Assembly: GCF_000378085.1 (NCBI RefSeq)
Contig: NZ_KB899221.1
Span: 20,643-84,642 of the forward strand
Direction: 5' to 3'
Length of the DNA: 64,000 nt
Origin: Hoylesella loescheii DSM 19665 = JCM 12249 = ATCC 15930
GTDB taxonomy: Bacteria; Bacteroidota; Bacteroidia; Bacteroidales; Bacteroidaceae
Made by a program: the position numbers and the translations under genes. The notes below the pieces were generated by a model that saw only the letters and a list, made by a program, of their open reading frames with translations, did no database searches and was not told the DNA's origin. Positions 44,891-54,345 of this stretch are shown piece by piece; within the stretch, counting starts at the first letter, position 1, and each line of letters starts with the position of its first letter.

Positions 44891-47140
44891 TTAGAAGGGC
44901 AAACCTACGGCAAAATGGAAAGCGAAGTCGCGTTTGAAGTTGGGATAGAGCAGCGGATAATGCTCACGCGATGTTTCGTAAGCGGGATTTACAGCCTTCA
45001 TGCCAAGGTCGAAACGCAGAATGAAGTAGTCGAAGTTAAGTCTAAGACCCAATCCGTAGGCCAAAGCGATTTGCCGATAGAAGCTATTGAAGCGAAATTG
45101 TCCGCCTGGTTGATCGGCATAATTGCGCAAGGTCCAGATGTTACCTGCATCAACAAACACCGCTCCATGTAGTTTCCATCCCAAAAAGGTGCGATATTCC
45201 AAGTTCATGTCTAACTTCATATCGCCCGTTTGGTTGATAAAGTCGATACGTCCATCCGTGCCTTTGAACGTTCCAGGCCCCAATTCGCGCACTCGCCAAC
45301 CTCTCACCGAGTTTGCTCCACCCGAGAAATAGCGTTTCTCGAAAGGCAAGATGGTACTGTTGCCGTAAGGATAGGCCACACCCAGACCTACGTGGAAAGC
45401 CAATGAATTGCGTTCGTCAAACTGGAAAAGTCGGGTAAAGTCAACATCAAACTTCACGTATTGCGCGTAGGCAATGTTCACCAAGGTGTATTTCCCATCG
45501 GCGTTTTGTGGCAAACGAAACATCTTCGATACCGCATGCAACATGTTTCCTGCCGACTCTACATTTACTTTCAAAGCGTTTTCGCCATCGTTAAAGGCCA
45601 GTCCGAAGCCCATTTTAAGGATAAAAAGGTCTTCGTAGTTATATCGCAGAATGGCGTTTCGGCTCGTGACGTTATCCAAATAGTCGGCCTTGAAACGCGA
45701 ACTAATCCACGGCATGTAAACGTAGTTGATGTCGAAAAAGTCGTATCGGTATGAGATATGGTGGCGTGGCTCGTTCCAATGATAACGCCATGCCGTAGAA
45801 AACACGCGCCGATGGAACTCAGGACGGTTCTGAAGGTTCCAGTTGAGCGAAAGTTCGCTGGTGGCAATGCTACGTCTACGAAACGAGCGCGACAGCAAAG
45901 GGGCCACAAATCGAGGAAAAGTGAGCTTGGTTTCTACGCCATATTCCTGATAGTCTTTGTTTTGATACCCCTCCAATCCCGTAATAGCCTCGTAGGCTGC
46001 ACGTAGCTGAATGCTCAACAACTCACTGCCCCTGAAGAGGTTTCTGTTTTCGTACGTAACCGATGCAGCCGCTCCAAGGTCGCCCGCCGTATTGGTTCCT
46101 TCGGGTTGGAACGAAATGGAAGAGGGCTTGTTGGTGCTGATATTGATGTCGCAATCTAGCAAAGTGGTGTCGGGGGCTTCGGTAAACCTTATGTTGGTGT
46201 AGCGAACGGCCTGCATACGAGCAAAGTTGGCATAGGTGCGTTGTAGCTGTGTGGCACTGAAAAGGTCGCCCTCCTTGATGAGCGTACTTCGCCTCAACAC
46301 ACGCGGACGCAGGTGAATTTTAGCACTGTCGTTGCTCGAAAATGTTACGTTGCGTATGCTATATCGGGGATGAAGCGTTTCGGGTGCGGCACTGTTAGGA
46401 CGGTAAGGCAGCAAATGGAGCATCAGGTTGATTTGGTTTTGACCCGCAGTTGAATCGGCTCCATATTGAATAAAGTCTTTGTGAAAGCGGTAATAGCCAC
46501 TATCCATCAATATACGGGTGATGCGTTTGCGCTCTTCCTCTAGTCTCGTAACGGTGAAAGGGTCGCCCGCCTTTAGCTCCTGGCGGTCGGGATTGCCTAA
46601 ATCGAGCATTCGGGCGATAACGGAATCTTGTATGTCGTAGCGCACCGAGTTGATGAAAAAGGGCGTTCCTGGGTGCAAGGTATAAATGGCCGTTAGGCGT
46701 TTGCCCTTAGCGCGCGTGGTGAGGTCTACCTCGGCGTTCATGTAACCCATGTTTTGCAAGGCCAGTTTCAGGTCGTTGCACGACAATTGGGCCTGCAACG
46801 TGTCGTACACCACAGGTTCTTCGCCAATCTTACGCAGCGTACGGTTAATCCATCTGGTGGTGTCGCGCCCCGAAAGGGCGTATGTACCCAAGGGAATTTT
46901 AAACACCGAGAACCACTTGGAGTTGGCCTTCTGGCGGATGTAAGGTTCGAGCGAGGCCACATTAAACTTCTTCGTGTCGGCCTTCAGCTCAACCTTTTCG
47001 AGCAGATAGCTTTCATCGGGCACGAATTTCGTTGCACTACATGCCGCCAACAAAGCCACCATGCACCACAAGGGCAAGGCTTTTAACGCTTTATGCAATA
47101 ACAGAGGGGATTTATATATATATGATCCTGAACGCTTCAT
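44891..47140 (-). CDS. tamL: TamA/BamA-like outer-membrane lipoprotein (TamL type)
   Basis: A 749-aa protein. The signal ends in a lipobox LLAAC (Cys about 35, ALLAACSATKFVPDESYLL), unlike Proteobacterial TamA. POTRA-like domains follow (about 40-330), then a 16-strand barrel with the Omp85 motif RYFSGGANSVRGWRVRELGPG (about 615) and a C-terminus ending FHFAVGLPF with terminal Phe. Such TamL proteins are the Bacteroidota counterpart of TamA and work with TamB, which is not in this window. Start 47140 fits a promoter only 8 bp upstream. Confidence 0.88.
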   Translation of the reverse strand: MKRSGSYIYKSPLLLHKALKALPLWCMVALLAACSATKFVPDESYLLEKVELKADTKKFNVASLEPYIRQKANSKWFSVFKIPLGTYALSGRDTTRWINRTLRKIGEEPVVYDTLQAQLSCNDLKLALQNMGYMNAEVDLTTRAKGKRLTAIYTLHPGTPFFINSVRYDIQDSVIARMLDLGNPDRQELKAGDPFTVTRLEEERKRITRILMDSGYYRFHKDFIQYGADSTAGQNQINLMLHLLPYRPNSAAPETLHPRYSIRNVTFSSNDSAKIHLRPRVLRRSTLIKEGDLFSATQLQRTYANFARMQAVRYTNIRFTEAPDTTLLDCDINISTNKPSSISFQPEGTNTAGDLGAAASVTYENRNLFRGSELLSIQLRAAYEAITGLEGYQNKDYQEYGVETKLTFPRFVAPLLSRSFRRRSIATSELSLNWNLQNRPEFHRRVFSTAWRYHWNEPRHHISYRYDFFDINYVYMPWISSRFKADYLDNVTSRNAILRYNYEDLFILKMGFGLAFNDGENALKVNVESAGNMLHAVSKMFRLPQNADGKYTLVNIAYAQYVKFDVDFTRLFQFDERNSLAFHVGLGVAYPYGNSTILPFEKRYFSGGANSVRGWRVRELGPGTFKGTDGRIDFINQTGDMKLDMNLEYRTFLGWKLHGAVFVDAGNIWTLRNYADQPGGQFRFNSFYRQIALAYGLGLRLNFDYFILRFDLGMKAVNPAYETSREHYPLLYPNFKRDFAFHFAVGLPF

Positions 47141-47147
47141 TTCTGCA

Positions 47148-47179
47148 CAAAGGTACAACTTTTTGCGTTTTCGGGCAAA
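47148..47179 (-). promoter_or_regulatory. promoter of tamL
   Basis: Minus strand TTTG (47179-47176), 20-bp spacer, TACCTTTG (47155-47148). The ATG begins 8 bases past the last G, so the leader would be about 4 nt. Confidence 0.7.
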
Positions 47180-47474
47180 CGTGAAAGAAGAAAAGGTGGG
47201 GCAAGAAATGTTAAGTATTGTGCAATGTAGAGCGAAACGAAAAGCCATCGGCAACACTCCTTATATATATAGACCTCATTCTGCCATAAGAGTGGCAACA
47301 TACAAGCAAAGAAAGCATTGACACCAAACAAGTAGAAGCAGATATAAGAGATTTCGTTTGTAGCTAGTATGCAATTGGTCTTAATCCTCCACCAGGCTAA
47401 GATGCTCATAAAGCTAACGCGTACGTTAGTCTGTTAACGGGCCAAGTCATCAACTTAGCCCACATATATAATAT

Positions 47475-47494
47475 TGTACGCGCGCGCACGCGTA
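47475..47494. other. alternating purine-pyrimidine tract
   Basis: TGTACGCGCGCGCACGCGTA, 20 bases of strict alternation in an A+T-rich setting; such tracts can adopt Z-DNA under supercoiling. Confidence 0.5.
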
Positions 47495-47991
47495 AGAGAT
47501 TAGCATTAATTCGTTATTTTTCGCACTACACGCCAATGTCAACTAAGCCCCAAGTAGCAAGAAGCGCCAATGCGTTTTCATGTCTCTTCCAACACGTAAG
47601 CAAAGCCTTTGTTGAACGTGTTTTAAACAACCGAAGCGTTATCAACTACTTGGAATTTTATTACATCTTATATTGAACATTATTACATTTTGTTAGAACA
47701 CGATTACACATTACATGTTACAGCGTTACACATAACACGTAACAAGATGTAAAACCAAAAGATGTGTTACAAGTAACCTACAATTAATAACGAAAAACCT
47801 GAAATTCGTGACTTTAAACATTGTAATTCCATTTCAATAACCAATTTATGTGCGAGCACTCATACTTTGTTGGCTAACAGCAATCTTTTTTACAACCATG
47901 TTTTCGCTTTGCACCAATTTGTCACAAGTCTCAACTTTGGAATTGGTTTCGCATACGAAATCCAACACCTATAAAAAAAGCGCAACTTCAC

Positions 47992-48023
47992 TTGTCTTGA
48001 AAGAAATATTTTCTTAACTTTGC
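47992..48023 (+). promoter_or_regulatory. promoter upstream of the barrel protein gene
   Basis: TTG (47992-47994), 21-bp spacer, TAACTTTG (48016-48023). The leader to the ATG at 48335 would be about 305 nt, long for this genome. Confidence 0.6.
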
Positions 48024-48334
48024 CAAATCAAAAAACTTTATCAAATTGACTTGGAATGAAAAATGAACAAAGAACATCGTCCTGTGTTAAACCGATGGAA
48101 GTTGCCGCAGACAAATAGGTATTGATTCACGGATATTGTGGCTCAATAGATGTTATTGAAAAATGCGTGGGACAATCTTAAAATTGGACTCTTTAACAAA
48201 ACATCTAATTAAAAGGAACTTGTTGAATATTTAATTAAACAGGTCCATGTCACAAAAAACCATTTAAATAACAGCTTCGAATAGCATGGAAAAGTAATCA
48301 TAAAGCACAAGAAGTTTTTAAATCAATAAAAGAA

Positions 48335-50632
48335 ATGAGAAGATATCCGTTGTTACTTATTACTTTTTTTACCTGTTCTGTGTATGGACAAGTTTTGACA
48401 GGAAGAGTTCTTGATGAGAAGAGAACCCCAATGGGGAATGTCACTGTAAGTTTACTGTCACCGAAAGACTCTAGTTTGATTGTTGGAACTATAACGGACA
48501 AGGACGGAAAGTTCTCTGTCAAGTCTGAAATGAGTAATAATTTGTTGAAGATAACAATGGTTGGATATATCCCAAAGTACATCAATTGCAACCAACACAT
48601 GGAACTTGGGGACATAAACATACTTCCAGACTCTAAACTTCTTAGCGATGTTATTGTAACAGGTACTAATTTCACAACAAAAGGAGACAAAATGATGATT
48701 CACGTACCAGAGAATGTAAAAAAGAATACTTTCGATGGTTACGCAACATTATCTGCAATGACTATTCCTGGACTGAATGTTGACCTCATAAATCACGCTG
48801 TTACATCAAAAACAGGTGAAGTCCTCCTTTGCATAAATGGGAGAGAGGTTGATAAGGGCGAGATACAGGCACTTAATCCCAAAGACATTAATCGAATAGA
48901 TTTCTATCAAAAATTTGACCCCAACCATCCTTCTGCCTCTGCCGTGATAGACTTCATTATGAAAAATCATGATAGCGGTGGATTAGTATATGGCAATGTT
49001 TATCACCATCTCAACATAGGAAAGGGCGATGGAATGCTGGATTTGAAACATTATAAGAAAAATTCTGAACTTAATTTTCAGATTTCTGGCAATTATGGGC
49101 ACTATACTTTAGACAGAGGAGAAGAATCCGCTACGAGTATGACATTTATTGATAGAACAGTTATCAAGACATCGGAGGTTAAGAACTCGATTTTTCGTTC
49201 AAATCATCTTAGAGGCAGATTATCTTGGCTTACGCAAGGAAAGGGAAACATGTTTCAAATCTCAGCTTTTTTAAATAGGAATCATGACGTGAACGATCAG
49301 AACATGTCACAGGCATACAACACAATGGCTGGCGAGATTCTAACGAGAGATTATACACATAAGGACTATTTGTCTCCTGCCACACAAATCTACTATCAAA
49401 GAAAGATTGGTAAAGATGGGCTGTTCCGTACAAGCATATACGGGAATTACAGCCATACGGACAAATTTAGGAACTATACCTCTACATCATCCTTTTTAGC
49501 AAAAACAGAAGAAGACTTATTTCGTCTTTGTCCAAACATACTTGTGGGTCTAATTCTTGGCAAGAATCGTCCTTTCTTTTATGCTACTTACGATTACAAG
49601 AGCACAAGAAACAAGTACACAGAGAATGGAGTTGAAACTAAAAACAGACTGACTTATGGTAATGGACTTTTTAAAATAGGGAATAATTTCATCTTCTCAA
49701 AAAACATCAGAGTTACATTGCGATTTACAGGAAATGTTTTATCCATGGACAATGGAAATTATTCGTGGACAAAATTCTATTTTAGTCCTTCATTACTCTG
49801 TAGCGCAGACCTTGGACATGGCAACACCTTTAGAGGTGAATTATATACTTACGTGAACGATCCGCAGATGGCGTATTACAATGGATCATCCCAACAAATG
49901 GATCAATATCAGATACTTCGAGGTAATCCTGATTTAAAGAACGGTCATTGCATAGGGGGAGAGGCGGTCTTTGACAGCAATCACAAATGGGGGATGTTCG
50001 AATTGCTTACTCAATATATTAATATGCCTAAGTACATATATGAGGACGTGTTTGTTGATAACGACAAAGGCATGTTCGTTCATACATATCGGAATGGGAA
50101 AAGCTATAATCATTTCCTGTTGAATACCGAAATAAGATTTAATGTGATACCTAAAAAGCTGATATGGATGGTAGGCGGTGAGTATAATTTTTTTAAAGAA
50201 AGAGATAAAAGGATAAGTGTGCTTGTTGGGGGCACAGATTTAACTTATTTAGGTAAGAATATCATTGGGAAAGTAGAACTTCTAAGTCCTTTTAGGTATT
50301 TGGCAAAAGGAGTCGAGTACAAAAATCCATTTTCGCTGAAACTTACACTGAAATATACTTTAAAAGATTTGCAAATAGGTTTTAATGCAACTAACCCATT
50401 TATGAATGGTAGTAGTGTGGAGACAAACTATACAGCAGACAACTACTCGAATGTGGCAAAAACGTATAATCCTAGAATAACATCAAATATGTTTATGCTC
50501 ACCTTGTCTTATCGTATATCATATGGTAAGAAGCATAATTTCCAAAATATTGAAATGGGAGAAAGCCAAAGTTCAGGTCTGTTAGAACAGCAGAACATTA
50601 GGAATGAGAAAATGGAGAGTGTCAAGAAGTAA
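48335..50632 (+). CDS. outer-membrane beta-barrel protein with carboxypeptidase-like N-terminal domain
   Basis: A 765-aa exported protein (signal MRRYPLLLITFFTCSVYG). Residues 20-95 are a CarboxypepD_reg-like domain (LTGRVLDEKRTPMGNVTVSLLSPKDSSLIVGTITDKDGKF). A plug-like part follows (about 105-215: LSDVIVTG, LSAMTIPGLNVD, NRIDFYQ), then a barrel of the OMP_b-brl_3 kind. It looks like a TonB-dependent receptor relative but has no SusD partner. Codon use is markedly richer in A and T than the flanking genes and it is bordered by about 1 kb of non-coding DNA on each side, so recent acquisition is likely. Confidence 0.8.
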   Translation: MRRYPLLLITFFTCSVYGQVLTGRVLDEKRTPMGNVTVSLLSPKDSSLIVGTITDKDGKFSVKSEMSNNLLKITMVGYIPKYINCNQHMELGDINILPDSKLLSDVIVTGTNFTTKGDKMMIHVPENVKKNTFDGYATLSAMTIPGLNVDLINHAVTSKTGEVLLCINGREVDKGEIQALNPKDINRIDFYQKFDPNHPSASAVIDFIMKNHDSGGLVYGNVYHHLNIGKGDGMLDLKHYKKNSELNFQISGNYGHYTLDRGEESATSMTFIDRTVIKTSEVKNSIFRSNHLRGRLSWLTQGKGNMFQISAFLNRNHDVNDQNMSQAYNTMAGEILTRDYTHKDYLSPATQIYYQRKIGKDGLFRTSIYGNYSHTDKFRNYTSTSSFLAKTEEDLFRLCPNILVGLILGKNRPFFYATYDYKSTRNKYTENGVETKNRLTYGNGLFKIGNNFIFSKNIRVTLRFTGNVLSMDNGNYSWTKFYFSPSLLCSADLGHGNTFRGELYTYVNDPQMAYYNGSSQQMDQYQILRGNPDLKNGHCIGGEAVFDSNHKWGMFELLTQYINMPKYIYEDVFVDNDKGMFVHTYRNGKSYNHFLLNTEIRFNVIPKKLIWMVGGEYNFFKERDKRISVLVGGTDLTYLGKNIIGKVELLSPFRYLAKGVEYKNPFSLKLTLKYTLKDLQIGFNATNPFMNGSSVETNYTADNYSNVAKTYNPRITSNMFMLTLSYRISYGKKHNFQNIEMGESQSSGLLEQQNIRNEKMESVKK

Positions 50633-51026
50633 ATTACCGATGTTTCTATGATAGGAAAGAAGCCATTTTGACTTTTCTCTCTCTTTTATTTTCTTCAGAA
50701 GAATTAGTATGAACGCAATGTGGTTCCATGCTTTCCAATCTAGAGAGTGTAGTGTAAAACCTATTCAGAACACTTCTATATAATCCATCCTGACATTGGT
50801 TCTTTCAACACTACGTATTCTACGGAAATATCCAAATATTAAGCTAAGAATTCATTATACTCACAAGTTCTTTATTCCTATTGATTACTGCAAAGAACCT
50901 ATCTATGGGTTTAAACCTGATGTTGTTCAAAACTAAAAGTGGGTGTTTACCCTCCCTTTTCTTTCTTTGACAGTGTCGTTTTAGCTCATTGTAACACCTT
51001 ATGTCATTCATGGCTACTACAAGATG
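50633..51026. other. A+T-rich non-coding DNA
   Basis: No gene is seen; frames are broken on both strands. It may be further decayed IS or gene debris continuous with the transposase remnant. Confidence 0.4.
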
Positions 51027-51330
51027 CTATATTACCTTAATTTTCTTACTGGCAAGGGGTCTGATTTTGTACTTGAAGTTGTTATGGTTGGAGTTCGTGC
51101 TGTAGCAGCTTCGGGACGACTTCAGCATTACGCAGCACTTGTGCATCAGCCAGTAGAACCTATGACGCTCCAACATTAGGCCCGAGTAAATGTCCGTAAT
51201 CATTGTACAGAAGTTTCCATGTCCCTATGCGCGGAGCATCCTCACGTATGCCGCTACTACCCCCACGAAGGTATTCTCATTACACGCACGATGTTCTCTC
51301 TTCTTCTTGCTAAGTAAGTTGAGAATAAAG
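51027..51330 (-). pseudogene. remnant of an IS3-type transposase (OrfB)
   Basis: Read on the minus strand, one frame gives REDAPRIGTWKLLYND (about 51245-51195), and a shifted frame gives DIYSGLMLERHRFYWLMHKCC... through STNSNHNNFKYKI (about 51200-51060), then a stop at 51029. These match in order the region before the catalytic domain of IS3-family OrfB (RxxxPRIG..KL, GRxRFxxLL, TTNSNHxxxKYxNL). At least one frameshift is needed and the DDE domain is not recognisable. Confidence 0.5.
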
Positions 51331-51447
51331 TCCTCACAAAACGTTCTATGTCTTGATACTTTACTTTCTATATTGAATTATAAATGTTAAAACGGTATAA
51401 AATAAATCTGAGATAATACAGATAATCTTTTGAACATTCCTTAATAA

Positions 51448-51475
51448 AAAAGACCGGGTGCATCACTGCAGCCGG
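51448..51475 (-). terminator. terminator of the oxoacid oxidoreductase operon
   Basis: Stem CCGGgTGCA / TGCAgCCGG with a 4-nt loop; on the minus strand it is followed by TCTTTTTTA. It lies about 117 bp after the last gene of the operon. Confidence 0.75.
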
Positions 51476-51591
51476 CCCCCAAAAAATTAGAGAGTTATAA
51501 AAAAATCAAGTTGTTTATCTGTTGTTCAGAATTTCTTTTTCAAACTTATGGCCTACTGCCACGCAATATAAATGGTAGCTATCGCAGCGCA

Positions 51592-52134
51592 TTATTGCTC
51601 TGCAATGATTAGCTTACCTTGTTCAACAGCCTCCATATTCAGCGGAATCAGGTTGTGATAACGCTCGGGAAGGGTTTTAAATAGGGCTTTGTTCAAGCCC
51701 TCAGTACTAACTACAGGGCAAACTTTGAGCAGTCCGCCAAGTACGATCATGTTGAAAACCTTGGCGTTCTTCATTTCGGCTGCCTTATCCATAGCATCCA
51801 TCCGATACACCTTAATGTCGGTTCGCGATGGCGGGGAGGCAATGCCGTTGCCGTCGTAGATAAGTATTCCACCAGGCTTTACACGTGGCTCGAACTTGTC
51901 GAGCGATGGTTGGTTCAACACGATGGCCACATCATACTTGCTCAAAACAGGCGAAGAGATGCGCTGGTCGCTAACAATGACCGTTACATTGGCCGTTCCG
52001 CCACGCTGTTCGGGTCCGTATGCCGGCATCCACGTTACTTCCTTATCTTCCATCAAGCCCGAGTAGGCCAATATCTTTCCCATTGAAAGCACCCCTTGAC
52101 CACCGAAACCGGCGATAATTATCTCGTGTTTCAT
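51592..52134 (-). CDS. 2-oxoacid:ferredoxin oxidoreductase, gamma subunit
   Basis: A 180-aa subunit with the pyruvate/ketoisovalerate oxidoreductase gamma fold: IIIAGFGGQGVLSMGKILAYSG (glycine-rich CoA or cofactor loop), then YGPEQRGGTANVTVIVSD and the end LIPLNMEAVEQGKLI. It is the last gene of a four-subunit minus-strand operon and overlaps the beta gene by 4 bp. Korean/Vor naming (KorC or VorC) depends on substrate, which is not decidable. Confidence 0.9.
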   Translation of the reverse strand: MKHEIIIAGFGGQGVLSMGKILAYSGLMEDKEVTWMPAYGPEQRGGTANVTVIVSDQRISSPVLSKYDVAIVLNQPSLDKFEPRVKPGGILIYDGNGIASPPSRTDIKVYRMDAMDKAAEMKNAKVFNMIVLGGLLKVCPVVSTEGLNKALFKTLPERYHNLIPLNMEAVEQGKLIIAEQ

Positions 52135-52898
52135 TCTTTCGTTCTGTCTTTTAGGTCGCCCTTCTTATAATGGTCGAACATGTTATCTTGCATCCATTTG
52201 TTGGCGGCGACGGGCGACATCTTCCATCCGCTGCTACAAGTGGACACGATTTCTACTAGCGACGAACCCTTGCCAGCCATCGAAGCTTCGAACGCCTTGC
52301 GTATGGCGCGCTTGGCTTTATTGATAGACGCCACGGTGTCCACACTCTGCCGACTCACGAAGCACGTGCCTTCTAGCTGCACAGCGAGGTTTGTTAGGTC
52401 GATAGGATAGCCGTGAAGTTCGGGCGTACGGCCTGTTGGGCAAGTGGCTGTGGGCTGCTCGAGCAGCGTAGTGGCTGACATCTGTCCACCCGTCATGCCG
52501 TAAATGGCATTGTTAACATAGATGATGGTGATGTTGTCACCACGGTTTAGCGAGTGCAATGTTTCGGCCGTACCGATACAAGCAAGGTCGCCATCACCCT
52601 GATAAGTGAATACCAAGCGGTCGGGCCATAGTCTTTTGATGCCCGCGGCCAATGCAGGGGCACGCCCGTGAGGAGCTTCCTGCCAGTCGATGTCGATATA
52701 GCGATAGGCAAACACAGCGCAACCAACGGGGCTGATGCCCACGGTTTTCTCTTCCATACCCATGTCGGCAATCACCTCGGCAATGAGTTTGTGCACCACG
52801 CCGTGCGAACAGCCGGGGCAGTAGTGCATGGTTGTATCATTCAAAAGCGCCGGTTTGGCGTAAACTAGATTCTCTGGGCTGATTATATTTGTGGTCAT
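52131..52898 (-). CDS. 2-oxoacid:ferredoxin oxidoreductase, beta subunit
   Basis: A 255-aa thiamine-diphosphate subunit. It begins ...MHYCPGCSHGVVHKLIAEVI with the CPGCxH motif. The ThDP/Mg site is GDGDLACIGTAETLHSLNRGDNITIIYVNNAIYGMTGGQ (GDGD...N-N pattern). No extra cluster domain is present, as usual when the ferredoxin is a separate subunit. It overlaps both neighbours by 4 bp. The substrate may be 2-oxoglutarate or branched-chain oxoacids. Confidence 0.92.
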   Translation of the reverse strand: MTTNIISPENLVYAKPALLNDTTMHYCPGCSHGVVHKLIAEVIADMGMEEKTVGISPVGCAVFAYRYIDIDWQEAPHGRAPALAAGIKRLWPDRLVFTYQGDGDLACIGTAETLHSLNRGDNITIIYVNNAIYGMTGGQMSATTLLEQPTATCPTGRTPELHGYPIDLTNLAVQLEGTCFVSRQSVDTVASINKAKRAIRKAFEASMAGKGSSLVEIVSTCSSGWKMSPVAANKWMQDNMFDHYKKGDLKDRTKE

Positions 52899-53977
52899 TG
52901 CAACTTCTCCTTTAACGCTTTTACAATCTCTTCGGGCTCAGGAACGATACCGCCTTGTCTGCCAAAGTGGGCCACGGGGAGGCTTCCTTCGACGGCTAAA
53001 CGCACGTCTTGCACCATCTGTCCTGCGTTCATCTCCACAACGAGCAAGCCTTTCTTGTCTTGTGCAAGGTTAGCCAGCTGGCGTTCGGGGAAAGGCCAGA
53101 GCGTGATGGGGCGGAAAAGTCCCACACGTATGCCTTCTTCGCGAGCCAACTCTACAGCCTTTTCGGCCACGCGCGCCGCACTGCCAAAGGCTACGAAAAC
53201 GTATTCGGCATCGTCGGTGTGTAGTGTTTCGAAACGCACTTCGTTGTTGCGTATCTCTTTGTACTTGGCTTGCAGGGCCTTGTTCTTTTCTTCCATCAAC
53301 TCGGGACGCAGTTCGAGCGAGGTGATGATATTGGGTTCGCGACCGCGTGTGCGACCTGTTGAGGCCCAAGGACACTCCTTGATAATCTCTTCTTCGGTTC
53401 GACGAGGTTTCATTGGCGGAAGAACCACCTTCTCCATCATCTGTCCGATAACGCCGTCGCTTAGTATCATGGCGGGATTTCGGTACTTAAAGGCCAGGTT
53501 CATGGCCAAGTCTACGAAGTCGGCCATCTCTTGCACCGAGTTGGGAGCAAGCACAATGACATTGTAGTCGCCGTTTCCACCTCCACGGGTGCTTTGGAAA
53601 TAGTCGCCCTGCGATGGCTGAATGGTTCCCAAACCAGGGCCACCACGTTGTACGTTAACGATGAGTCCCGGTATCTCTGCACCGGCCATATAGGATATTC
53701 CCTCTTGCATCAAGGCCACACCGGGCGACGATGAAGAGGTCATTACACGTTTACCCGACCCACCGCCACCGTAAAGCATGTTGATGGATGCCACTTCGCT
53801 TTCGGCTTGCAGCACCACCATGCCTGTGGTTTCCCAAGGGCGCAGTTGGGCCAAGGTCTCTATTATCTCACTTTGAGGGGTTATGGGATAGCCGAAATAT
53901 CCGTCTATGCCAGCACGAACAGCCGCATGGGCTATCGCTTCGTTACCTTTCATTAGTCTGACTTCACGTTCTGCCAT
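52895..53977 (-). CDS. vorB: 2-oxoacid:ferredoxin oxidoreductase, alpha subunit (VorB-like)
   Basis: A 360-aa subunit with the POR_N domain: LMKGNEAIAHAAVRAGIDGYFGYPITPQSEI, VLQAESEVASINMLYGG, VMTSSSSPGVALMQEGISYMAGAE and VQRGGPGLGTIQPSQGDYFQ. The transketolase C-like domain is at 250-350. Bacteroidota proteins of this type are annotated VorB (3-methyl-2-oxobutanoate); 2-oxoglutarate is also possible. ATG 53977 is preferred; a GTG one codon earlier would overlap the ferredoxin gene stop. Confidence 0.9.
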   Translation of the reverse strand: MAEREVRLMKGNEAIAHAAVRAGIDGYFGYPITPQSEIIETLAQLRPWETTGMVVLQAESEVASINMLYGGGGSGKRVMTSSSSPGVALMQEGISYMAGAEIPGLIVNVQRGGPGLGTIQPSQGDYFQSTRGGGNGDYNVIVLAPNSVQEMADFVDLAMNLAFKYRNPAMILSDGVIGQMMEKVVLPPMKPRRTEEEIIKECPWASTGRTRGREPNIITSLELRPELMEEKNKALQAKYKEIRNNEVRFETLHTDDAEYVFVAFGSAARVAEKAVELAREEGIRVGLFRPITLWPFPERQLANLAQDKKGLLVVEMNAGQMVQDVRLAVEGSLPVAHFGRQGGIVPEPEEIVKALKEKLQ

Positions 53978-53979
53978 CA

Positions 53980-54216
53980 CTATTTTTCCTCCACTTTCAT
54001 TCTATAAACGGTGATGCAACCATCGGGACAAACTGTTCCGCACGCAGCACAACCCACGCATGCCTCAGCATTCACGGCTTGGGCATACGCATATCCGCTA
54101 GCATTCACCTTTTTTCGAGCCAGTTCCAACACGTCGTATGGGCAAGCCACAACGCACAGGTCGCATCCTTTGCACCTGTCGGTGTTAATAACCACGGCTC
54201 CTTTTATCTTGTTCAT
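53980..54216 (-). CDS. 2-oxoacid:ferredoxin oxidoreductase, delta (2x[4Fe-4S] ferredoxin) subunit
   Basis: A 78-aa ferredoxin-like subunit with two cluster motifs, CKGCDLCVVACP (about 17-28) and CVGCAACGTVCP (about 53-64). It passes electrons from the ThDP site of the beta subunit. Its stop is 2 bp from the alpha gene start. The length and motif spacing are normal for the separate delta subunit. Confidence 0.93.
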   Translation of the reverse strand: MNKIKGAVVINTDRCKGCDLCVVACPYDVLELARKKVNASGYAYAQAVNAEACVGCAACGTVCPDGCITVYRMKVEEK

Positions 54217-54345
54217 AATATCTTACTTATAGGCTGCCTTATGGCAGTACTTTCGTTGTGACTTCACAGTGACATGCACTGCGAATCATTTTTTTAGTTT
54301 GCAACAGCGACGAAAACCATTCGTCAAAGTGCAGTATGTTGTTTT

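Larger units (their letters stand above)
47180..48334. other. 1.15-kb A+T-rich region without a supported gene
   Basis: Holds a 20-bp alternating purine-pyrimidine run (47475-47494), many ATGTTACA / TGTAA words at 47690-47790, a good promoter (47992-48023) and short frames of 20 codons at 48057 and about 48150. No long frame is credible. Confidence 0.5.

Noticed and set aside
48335..50632. SusC-type receptor of a polysaccharide utilisation locus
   Set aside because: At 765 aa it is too short for SusC (about 1000), no SusD partner or glycoside hydrolase is nearby, and the barrel looks like the OMP_b-brl_3 kind.
51190..51390. 66-codon + strand frame downstream of the barrel gene
   Set aside because: It is antisense to the transposase relic and has no recognisable composition.
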